From Gammaproteobacteria bacterium (GTDB lineage Bacteria; Pseudomonadota; Gammaproteobacteria; Pseudomonadales; Halieaceae), in the NCBI GenBank assembly GCA_002748505.1, contig PDSN01000117.1, forward strand, positions 1-8,348: a DNA stretch of 8,348 bases, given 5' to 3'. A program made the translations under genes and the position numbers. The stretch's first letter is position 1, and the number at the start of each line of letters is the position of its first letter. The notes beneath the pieces are model-generated. The model was given only the letters and a program-made list of their open reading frames with translations. It made no database searches and was not told the origin of the DNA. Shown piece after piece: positions 1 to 5,550 of the stretch.

Positions 1-502
1 TTGAAAGCAGCAGAGCAAAGCGGGTTTTTAGTCTCTCTTTTGCGTTGTCAAACCAGCCTGTCTTGCTCTGTTTCTGTAGCGGGCTGTTTGTATCTAAGAA
101 AGCGCTTTGAGGATAGAGGAAATCCAGATAATCCAAGCTGACGATGAGAGATTTCAGGTTTGGGTTGTTATCAATTTGCTCGCGGGCGAGATCGTATTGT
201 CTGCGCAGCTTGATACCGGGGATGCCGGCGTTGTATACAAAGGTATTGCCAAAGTGCGGCGATTCTGCGGCGATGCCCATTTCAATACGGGAGTTGCCAA
301 TCAGCGCGATTTCAGGGTTTAATTTCGCCAAGCGCTCGGGTTTGATGGTTCTGGAGCGTTTGCCGGCTTCGATTTTATGCGTGTTCACACCTGTCACGCG
401 CGGTGACCAGAACATGCCGTAAGGGTCTACAAACCAGTTGACGGCGGCGCACAGTCCCAGGGTCATGAGGCAGGTGATAAAAAACAATCGCAGGTAATTC
501 AT
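1..502 (-). CDS. Membrane-anchored SGNH-like protein next to an MBOAT acyltransferase (partial, C-terminus off the left edge)
   Basis: The frame is open from the ATG at 502 to the window edge, giving 167 residues. It starts MNYLRLFFITCLMTLGL, an N-terminal hydrophobic segment (about residues 4-22) that is either a membrane anchor or a signal peptide, followed by NWFVDPYG. Residues 65-77 read IALIGNSRIEMGI, which resembles block I of SGNH/GDSL-like proteins with candidate nucleophile Ser71. A downstream YNAGIPG stretch is also typical of the small proteins that accompany MBOAT genes. The start follows the MBOAT stop by 9 bases, and an AGAGG ribosome site overlaps that stop, so the two genes are almost certainly co-transcribed. 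By analogy with AlgI paired with AlgJ or AlgX, it probably receives or transfers acetyl groups on a polysaccharide in the periplasm. That role is inferred: the His/Asp end of the active site lies outside the window, so catalysis cannot be judged. Confidence 0.8.
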   Translation of the reverse strand, partial: MNYLRLFFITCLMTLGLCAAVNWFVDPYGMFWSPRVTGVNTHKIEAGKRSRTIKPERLAKLNPEIALIGNSRIEMGIAAESPHFGNTFVYNAGIPGIKLRRQYDLAREQIDNNPNLKSLIVSLDYLDFLYPQSAFLDTNSPLQKQSKTGWFDNAKERLKTRFALLLS

Positions 503-511
503 GGCTCGCCT

Positions 512-2077
512 CTAAAACTGAAAATACATAAATTCGCTGACTTGAGTTAGAGTCAATATGGACAGGCTAAACAGCAAACCTGTGAGCACTGCCCAGCGCG
601 CAGTTTGTTTCCAGCTCAGTTTTTTCATTGTATTGCACAACGGCCAAAAGGCATCGTGGCGCTCGAAAGACAGTCTTGATAATGAAAATTGTACCTTGGC
701 GAACATGTCCTGCGTGTTTGGCATGATCAGCACAATGGGGGTCAGGCAGGCAATCCATAACCAGGTCAGCATAAACTGACTGCCGCCCCTTTCGTTAGCG
801 GTGATACCGATGCTACCAAGCAGATCGGCAAGCGGCCCCAGGCGCGAGTAAATGGCGTTGGGCACGGTGATGTCGCTCATACCAGCCATTGCGGTGAGCA
901 TGGTGTTGGCGCCCTCTAAGGTGACCGCGCGGAAGTACACCCAGCCCACCATCACCGCAATAATGGTCACCAGCCATGCGAAACAGCGATACCATAGTTT
1001 GTCGAACTGAGTAAAACCCCATGTCTTCAGGCGCTGGGACCACAATTGGTGTACGACCAGGTAACCACCGTGCAGTGTGCCCCAGATGGCGAAGTTCCAG
1101 CCTGCACCGTGCCACAGACCACCTAAAAACATGGTTGCCATTAAATTAAAGTAGCGCCGAGCTTCGCCCTTGCGGTTGCCGCCCATGGCAATGTAGACGT
1201 AGTCGCGTAGAAAGCGCGACAGGGTCATATGCCAGCGCCGCCAGAATTCGCTGATATTGGCGGCTTTGTAGGGGGAGTAGAAGTTCAGCGGCAGGATGAT
1301 GCCGAATAACCGGGCGAGGCCGATGGCCATGTCGGAGTAGCCGGAAAAGTCAAAATACAGCTGTAATGTGTAGGCGATTGTACCGCCCCAGGCGGTAAAG
1401 AAGTCCATCGTCTGGCCGGCATCGGCGGCGTTGAATACCGGGTTGGCGTAGTCGGCAACGCCGTCTGCAAGTACGGTTTTCTTAAACAGCCCGACCGCAA
1501 ATATGGAAAGACCGATGACGATATTTTCTCGCTGTAAGGTGTAGTGTTTGCGCGATTCAAACTGTGGCAGCATTTCCTTGTGGTGCACAATCGGACCGGC
1601 GATAAGCTGTGGAAAGAACGAGACAAACAGAGCGTAATGCAAGAAGCTGTATTCGCGGGTAATGCCTTGATAGGAATCCACCAGATAGGCAATTTGCTGG
1701 AAGGTAAAGAAGGAAATCGCCAGTGGCAGGACTATGGTGCCGATATGCCAGTCACCGTTGAACAGGTAATTGACGTTATCAACAAAGAAATTGGCGTACT
1801 TATAGTAGCCTAATAACCCCAGGTTGAGGGCTACCCCAAGGGCAAGCAGGGGTTTGCTGTGTTGTTTGCCAAGCCAGTGCCCAATTTTGAAATTGGCGAT
1901 CATTGAGCCGATGATGAGTAATAAATACACCGGGTTCCAATAGGCGTAAAACACCAGTGACATGAACACCAGCACACCAATGGCCGCCTCATTGCCCCAG
2001 TGTTTTGCTGAAAAGCTAAAGGCAAAAAGGCACAGCGGGAGAAATAAAAATAGAAACTCTGGGGAATTAAATAACAC
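512..2077 (-). CDS. AlgI-like MBOAT family O-acyltransferase
   Basis: A 521-residue polytopic inner membrane protein of the membrane-bound O-acyltransferase family, at the usual length of AlgI/PatA-type proteins. It begins MLFNSPEFLFLFLP, the classic N-terminus of this group, which fixes the start at a GTG with AAGG seven bases upstream. Conserved blocks seen in order are YYKYANFF (91-98), SFFTFQQIAYLVD (122-134), FFPQLIAGPI (154-163), LYFDFSGYSDMAIGLARLFG (240-259), FWRRWHMTLSRFLRDYVYI (278-296) and GGLWHGAGWNFAIWG (319-333). His323 in the last block matches the family's catalytic histidine, and His283 is the second conserved one. The known family role is to pass an acyl group, usually acetyl, across the membrane toward a secreted polysaccharide. 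The gene behind it encodes the likely periplasmic partner. The acceptor polymer cannot be named, because no alginate or cellulose synthesis genes are in view; calling it algI would be overreach. Confidence 0.95.
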   Translation of the reverse strand: MLFNSPEFLFLFLPLCLFAFSFSAKHWGNEAAIGVLVFMSLVFYAYWNPVYLLLIIGSMIANFKIGHWLGKQHSKPLLALGVALNLGLLGYYKYANFFVDNVNYLFNGDWHIGTIVLPLAISFFTFQQIAYLVDSYQGITREYSFLHYALFVSFFPQLIAGPIVHHKEMLPQFESRKHYTLQRENIVIGLSIFAVGLFKKTVLADGVADYANPVFNAADAGQTMDFFTAWGGTIAYTLQLYFDFSGYSDMAIGLARLFGIILPLNFYSPYKAANISEFWRRWHMTLSRFLRDYVYIAMGGNRKGEARRYFNLMATMFLGGLWHGAGWNFAIWGTLHGGYLVVHQLWSQRLKTWGFTQFDKLWYRCFAWLVTIIAVMVGWVYFRAVTLEGANTMLTAMAGMSDITVPNAIYSRLGPLADLLGSIGITANERGGSQFMLTWLWIACLTPIVLIMPNTQDMFAKVQFSLSRLSFERHDAFWPLCNTMKKLSWKQTARWAVLTGLLFSLSILTLTQVSEFMYFQF

Positions 2078-2131
2078 AAGGCAACCTTTTGTCTTAGTTC
2101 CTGGTATGCCAAACAGGCCGTTTACTACTCG

Positions 2132-2150
2132 CCTTCAATCGAATTGAAGG
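2132..2150. promoter_or_regulatory. Perfect 8-bp inverted repeat upstream of the MBOAT gene
   Basis: CCTTCAAT, a 3-base spacer (CGA) and ATTGAAGG form a perfect dyad 55 bases before the MBOAT GTG start. It lies about 65-85 bases downstream of the predicted transcription start, inside the leader. It could be a protein operator or a small RNA hairpin in the 5' UTR. There is no T-run, so it is not a standard terminator. The binding factor is unknown. Confidence 0.5.
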
Positions 2151-2220
2151 GTGCTAACCTCCTGATTAAGTTCACAAAAAGCACATTAACACTTGCCGAT
2201 TGCCGAGGTCTGTGATGTTC

Positions 2221-2250
2221 ATTAAAACGGCAAATACCAAAGCATGTCAA
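2221..2250 (-). promoter_or_regulatory. Candidate sigma70 promoter of the MBOAT operon
   Basis: Read on the minus strand, a perfect -35 box TTGACA (2250-2245) is followed after 18 bases by TTTAAT (2226-2221), which matches five of six -10 consensus positions. Predicted initiation is near 2214, leaving a leader of about 137 bases before the GTG at 2077. That leader contains the inverted repeat at 2132-2150. The upstream side touches repeat copy A. Confidence 0.6.
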
Positions 2251-2312
2251 ACTTTGATGCCAGTAGAGCCTCAAAGCTTAGTCCGGAGTTTTCATCAGTA
2301 AATGGGGTTTTC
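2250..2312 (-). repeat. Intergenic repeat, copy A
   Basis: This copy shares an ungapped 36-base block (2277-2312 against 4563-4598) with copy B, 30 of 36 identical, including an exact 14-mer TTTCATCAGTAAAT at 2290-2303. Flanking GAGCC (2266-2270) and AACTTTG (2250-2256) also recur in the same order in copy B, separated by small indels. Copy A additionally has a 6-bp stem, CTTTGA (2252-2257) with TCAAAG (2271-2276). It lies 91 bases behind the mini-PstS stop and abuts the -35 box of the MBOAT promoter. Confidence 0.6.
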
Positions 2313-2403
2313 TGGAGTGGAACAGGCCAGCCGCGCCATGCTTGTTGCTGGCGGTAAGGGCGATGGAAAACGGGATGCGCTGCCGGGAAGTCGCTGACCG
2401 GGC

Positions 2404-2844
2404 TTACTCAGTACCCTTGTGAGGAATCAGCAGAATCACCTTCACCTCATCGGTGACATCCTCGCTATCCATGTAGGCGATGGCATTGAGGTTGTTGTTG
2501 ATCATGCTGGTGATGTCGTCACTGCGTCTCGCGGAACGCGGTGGGGTGGCGCGGCCGGAGAATACCAGCTTGGCCCAATAGGCGTTGATCTGGCGCACGC
2601 TTTTGCCGGTGAGGTTTTCGTAGAAATGTTTACGGATCTCGCTTTTTAGCGGTTGATCCAGCGGTAACGCGGCGCTGCCATCGGGAAATGCAACGTAGCG
2701 CCCGAGAAACAGATCGGTGACCTCGCGCTCAGTCAGGGAGTTCAGATTGTTTGCGGGGTTGACCACTACAGCGATGTCGCCTGCACGTGTAAGACTACCG
2801 TACGTCAGTAGCACGGCAAGGAGCAAAAATCTGCTGACACGCAT
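2404..2844 (-). CDS. Small PstS-like periplasmic substrate-binding-domain protein
   Basis: With the start at the ATG at 2844 the protein has 146 residues. That start is preferred because GAGG sits 9 bases upstream and it gives a clean signal peptide, MRVSRFLLLAVLLTYGSLTRA, cleaved near residue 21. The open frame extends upstream to TTG/ATG codons at 2907-2901, but those lack a good ribosome site and would bury the signal sequence. The mature part begins with IAVVVNP, then has SLTEREVTDLFLG and later INAYWAKLVFSG and AIAYMD, the pattern of the PstS-like 'phosphate ABC transporter substrate-binding' family (PBP-like domain). At about 125 mature residues it is less than half of a true PstS and lacks room for two complete lobes. 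No pst permease genes are nearby. It follows the porin-like gene on the same strand, 70 bases after that gene's stop, and is probably co-transcribed with it. Phosphate binding is unproven. Confidence 0.85.
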   Translation of the reverse strand: MRVSRFLLLAVLLTYGSLTRAGDIAVVVNPANNLNSLTEREVTDLFLGRYVAFPDGSAALPLDQPLKSEIRKHFYENLTGKSVRQINAYWAKLVFSGRATPPRSARRSDDITSMINNNLNAIAYMDSEDVTDEVKVILLIPHKGTE

Positions 2845-2914
2845 ACGCCACGACCTCGATGTCGTTGGGCGGTGGTGCTGTATGTGTGCTGGCGTGTTCA
2901 TCATCAAGCTTGCT

Positions 2915-4237
2915 TTAGATAATAAAGTCGAGGTTCAATGACCAGGTGTTGACGTACTGTTTCTTTGTAGAGCCGGGTATCTGGTGCCAAAGGTAGCCAC
3001 CATGCCGCCCTATACGATGGCGGTTCCACTGCAATTTGAGCGCCATGTTGTAGCGGAAATCCCAGCGCAACCCGGTGATAAACGTAGTCTGGTTGGCACT
3101 GCTTGAAATCACTGCTGCCAGAGGCGTTAATACGCGATGCTGCTCGTCCGTAAGGTCTGAAAACGCCGCTTTGGCGCTTGGTCGTCCACTTGATTGCAAG
3201 CGCGCGAGTGCCGCGTAGGGTGTCCATTTGTCCAGGCGATAGGCGGCGCTGACATAGCCTGAATTGAAGTCGACGGTTTCGGCATCTTGGACACGAGTGA
3301 AGACGCTCTCTGCCTGCAGTTGCCAGCGTTTGTTCTCGTAGCTGGCACCGATGGCAGTCTGGCTTGTCGACGTGCTATTGAATGGGACGCCCTGCAAGAA
3401 TATGCTGCGGGTTTTTTCTCCGAGTATAGGGAGGACATCTAAAAAGCGCTGCGCAGCTTTCCTGGCACCAGAGATGAAGAACATGTGGTCCATGTTCCCC
3501 TGCATGTAGCTTGCGCGCAGGCGCCAGTTGTTTTTGTCATACTGCAGGATGGTGGAGTAGTAGTCTTTAAACTTGGCACGGAGCACTTCACGCTCAGACA
3601 GCGAAACGTGTGCCTTAAAGGTGCCTGCAGACAAGCGCCATTCCAAAAAGCCGTCGTTGATAGCTTTTCGGTAGTTTACGTCCATGCCCTCGTAACTATC
3701 GAGCTGGAACAGACCATAGGTATTGGTGATCTGTCGAACCCATGGATAGGCATAGCTCACATCGTGGCTTTCTGACAGCATAAAGACATCGATGGGTATG
3801 CGCCCAGCGCGCACGCTCCAACTGGGTGAATGGCGGTAGGTTAAAAAGGCGATGGGGATGTAATCGCCCAGCTTATCATTCGCGCCCTGTTCGCGGACTT
3901 TTAGCTGCGCCATGGCTTCAATACGGGTTTTATAGCGGGCGGTCAATTGCAGGTTGAAACTCGAATCGATAAGCGGCTCGATATCACCCTTGTAAGCGGA
4001 CGTGATCGCCGAAATACCGCGCCGAAAGCCGAAAACATCGGAGTCGGAAGCGGTAATGCCCAGGGTGCCGTAGGCACCGACGTCAATGTTTAAGTCGCCA
4101 TCGAGGTATTGGTCATTCCAGCCCGCGTGAGCACCGCTGGCGCCCAGTGCAATTGCGGCAGCCACTACAACACCGCGGTACCGGCGCAACCGCGATGCGG
4201 TACCTGTGGTAGAACTCTGATGATGTGGCCGTATCAT
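2915..4237 (-). CDS. Porin-like outer membrane beta-barrel protein
   Basis: The preferred start is the ATG at 4237, giving 440 residues. It yields a signal peptide with basic SRLRRYR (15-21), hydrophobic VVVAAAIALGASG and an AHA cleavage site at residue 38. The frame stays open upstream to a GTG at 4330 and an ATG at 4270, but neither has a good ribosome site. AAAGAG lies about 12 bases before 4237, a little far. The mature protein has alternating polar/hydrophobic strands rich in Tyr, Trp and Arg, and it carries DVGAYGTLGIT near the N-terminus, GFRRGIS and SVRAGRIPIDVFMLSESHDV, as seen in Gram-negative porin-like proteins of unknown substrate. It ends NLDFII, without the usual terminal aromatic of a beta-signal. 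The mini-PstS gene follows, and such pairing suggests a shared uptake or sensing role, which is inference. I do not recognise a named gene. Confidence 0.85.
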   Translation of the reverse strand: MIRPHHQSSTTGTASRLRRYRGVVVAAAIALGASGAHAGWNDQYLDGDLNIDVGAYGTLGITASDSDVFGFRRGISAITSAYKGDIEPLIDSSFNLQLTARYKTRIEAMAQLKVREQGANDKLGDYIPIAFLTYRHSPSWSVRAGRIPIDVFMLSESHDVSYAYPWVRQITNTYGLFQLDSYEGMDVNYRKAINDGFLEWRLSAGTFKAHVSLSEREVLRAKFKDYYSTILQYDKNNWRLRASYMQGNMDHMFFISGARKAAQRFLDVLPILGEKTRSIFLQGVPFNSTSTSQTAIGASYENKRWQLQAESVFTRVQDAETVDFNSGYVSAAYRLDKWTPYAALARLQSSGRPSAKAAFSDLTDEQHRVLTPLAAVISSSANQTTFITGLRWDFRYNMALKLQWNRHRIGRHGGYLWHQIPGSTKKQYVNTWSLNLDFII

Positions 4238-4343
4238 GTTAGCGCGATACTCTTTACTTAGTTTAGTCATATAACGTACGAAAACCGCCGTGGCAACGCC
4301 AGCAGCCTGTTCAGAAAACTCAGCCGACACAATACAGCGTTAA

Positions 4344-4392
4344 AAATGACCTCAATATTTACTGCGCGTAAACTCCGCTTTTTTGGTCATTT
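4344..4392. promoter_or_regulatory. Nested hairpin in the porin gene leader
   Basis: AAATGACC (4344-4351) and GGTCATTT (4385-4392) are perfect 8-bp complements enclosing 33 bases. The interior holds a second stem, TTTAC (4358-4362) with GTAAA (4368-4372). The sequence outside the arms is only partly complementary. The element ends 107 bases upstream of the porin start, so it would be transcribed into the leader, where it could act as an RNA structure. It could equally be a dispersed palindromic intergenic repeat. Confidence 0.5.
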
Positions 4393-4477
4393 CTGCCTTG
4401 TCTTGCACTCGTCTGAGGCTTTTTCAGCATGCTGCTGGTCACCGCAGCCTTAAATGCCTAACATAGACAACCGCGAT

Positions 4478-4510
4478 TTTATAAGCAAACGCTTTCGAGT
4501 GATTTGTCAA
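4478..4510 (-). promoter_or_regulatory. Weak candidate promoter for the porin/mini-PstS unit
   Basis: On the minus strand a perfect TTGACA (4510-4505) is followed by TATAAA (4483-4478). The 21-base spacing is longer than the normal 16-18, so this pair would be poor without an activator, or only one of the two boxes is real. AAGC and GCTT form a short dyad within the spacer. The predicted leader is over 200 bases and includes the hairpin at 4344-4392. Confidence 0.3.
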
Positions 4511-4549
4511 GAAACCTGCTCTGAGCGGTGCAATCAGGCGCTATCGGTT

Positions 4550-4598
4550 AACTTTGGAGCCACTTAGCTCGGATATTTCATCAGTAAATCGAGTTTTC
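4550..4598 (-). repeat. Intergenic repeat, copy B
   Basis: Second copy of the element described at 2250-2312, in the same orientation. The exact 14-mer TTTCATCAGTAAAT is at 4576-4589, CTTAG at 4563-4567, GAGCC at 4557-4561 and AACTTTG at 4550-4556. It starts 22 bases behind the hutG stop and lies about 40 bases upstream of the TTGACA of the next unit. It lacks 5 bases between GAGCC and CTTAG, and 9 bases between AACTTTG and GAGCC, compared with copy A. Confidence 0.6.
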
Positions 4599-4620
4599 GT
4601 GGGTGTAGTACCTACCTGCT

Positions 4621-5550
4621 TTACAGCGCGCAGTGAATTCCCTCAAAAATCAGCCGCGCCCCAAGTTTTGCGGTGCGGTTATCGATGTCAAATCTGGGGT
4701 TGAGTTCGGCGATGTCGATAAGCGGCCACTCAAAATGGTATTGCGAGCGGGCATTACTTAAAAACTGCAATAATTCAATCGCAAAATGGGGCTGCACCCC
4801 AAGCGCGCTGGGGGCGCTGACCCCTGGCGCCATCGCCGCAGGGAAGGCATCCAGACATATTGTGAGGTAGAGCAGCTCGATGTCGGCGAGCATGGGCGCG
4901 AGTGTGTCTTTGGCGGCCTCGATACTGCACTGATAGTCGAGTAGATAGGGGCAGTTGTAACTGTCGGCCACCTTGAACAGCGCACGGGTGTTGGCGCTTT
5001 CACTGACGCCCAGGCAGGCGTAGTGAAAGGATTTGCCCTGTTGTTCGCGGTGTTTGGCGACCTGCCAGAAGGGTGTGCCGGAGCTGCTCAGCGGTGCCGG
5101 TTTCCTAAGGTCAAAATGCGCATCAATGTTGATAATGCCAATGCGCTTGTGCGGGTAGGCGGTGGCAAGACCCAGATAACTGGCCCAGCCAATTTCGTGC
5201 CCGCCGCCCAGGCCGACCACGAGCTTGTGCTGTTTGAGCAGGTCTGCTAACGCACTGGCATAGCGCTGCTGGGATGCTGGTAGATCGTTGTCCACGTCGA
5301 TATTACCCGCATCGAACAGCTGGCCGTCCTTGTGCCAGGCGCAGTTGGCCAGGGCGTCGCGCAGGGTGTTGGGGCCGGCGCTCGCCCCCGTGCGTCCCTT
5401 GTTGTTGGCCACACCTAAGTCGCAGGGAAAGCCGAGCAGGGCAGGGTCACTGTTGTGCGGATTTTTCGCAATCACCTGATGCCAGCGCAGCCCGTCTTGG
5501 CCGTCTTCGGTATCGGTGCGGCCACCCCAGTTGTAGTCAGACTGTGACAC
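4621..5550 (-). CDS. hutG: Formimidoylglutamase (arginase/ureohydrolase family)
   Basis: HutG hydrolyses N-formimidoyl-L-glutamate to glutamate and formamide, the last step of the four-enzyme histidine pathway, in the cytoplasm with two Mn ions. The chosen start is the GTG at 5550, with GGGAGG five bases upstream, giving 309 residues, normal for the family. A longer frame reaches 5682 but only overlaps hutI. Family signatures are NKGRTGA, GLGGGHEIGWA (His118), NIDAHFDLR (Asp143, His145, Asp147), SSSGTPFWQ, FHYACLGVS, APGVSAPSALG and IAELNPRFDID. The usual IDLD pair of metal ligands reads ICLD here: Cys232 replaces the first Asp while Asp234 is kept. The start overlaps the hutI stop by 14 bases, implying translational coupling. 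Identity as a HutG is strong from overall sequence and context; full activity is less certain given Cys232. Confidence 0.95.
   Translation of the reverse strand: MSQSDYNWGGRTDTEDGQDGLRWHQVIAKNPHNSDPALLGFPCDLGVANNKGRTGASAGPNTLRDALANCAWHKDGQLFDAGNIDVDNDLPASQQRYASALADLLKQHKLVVGLGGGHEIGWASYLGLATAYPHKRIGIINIDAHFDLRKPAPLSSSGTPFWQVAKHREQQGKSFHYACLGVSESANTRALFKVADSYNCPYLLDYQCSIEAAKDTLAPMLADIELLYLTICLDAFPAAMAPGVSAPSALGVQPHFAIELLQFLSNARSQYHFEWPLIDIAELNPRFDIDNRTAKLGARLIFEGIHCAL

Larger units (their letters stand above)
2078..2403. other. Intergenic region between the mini-PstS gene and the MBOAT unit
   Basis: These 326 bases hold no convincing gene. They contain the upstream region of the MBOAT operon (candidate promoter at 2221-2250), a perfect inverted repeat at 2132-2150 and copy A of a two-copy intergenic repeat. 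Only very short open frames exist, and none has a ribosome site. No hairpin followed by a T-run is visible behind the mini-PstS stop, so its terminator is not identified. Confidence 0.7.
4238..4620. other. Intergenic region between hutG and the porin-like gene
   Basis: These 383 bases contain a nested hairpin (4344-4392), a weak promoter candidate (4478-4510) and repeat copy B (4550-4598). The frame of the porin gene stays open to 4330 but lacks start signals there. I see no other gene, and no clear intrinsic terminator behind hutG. Confidence 0.65.

Noticed and set aside
231..240. Palindrome TTGTATACAA resembling a HutC-type site
   Set aside because: It lies inside the coding sequence of the SGNH-like gene, far from hut genes, has different centre spacing, and a 10-bp palindrome is easily expected by chance.
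2290..2303. Possible hammerhead ribozyme: the minus strand of both repeat copies reads CTGATGA
   Set aside because: The required order is CUGAUGA, stem II, then GAAA. Here the nearest GAAA lies before CTGATGA, and no convincing stems I-III can be drawn around it.
2384..2403. CCGG repeats behind the mini-PstS stop as a terminator
   Set aside because: Only a 4-bp self-complementary stem forms and no T-run follows.
4238..4330. N-terminal extension of the porin-like gene to a GTG at 4330
   Set aside because: It has no ribosome site and would place a 31-residue extension ahead of a good signal peptide.
4603..4617. GTAG-TAC-CTAC mini-hairpin behind hutG as a terminator
   Set aside because: The stem is only 4 bp and lacks a U-tract; it is too weak to call.
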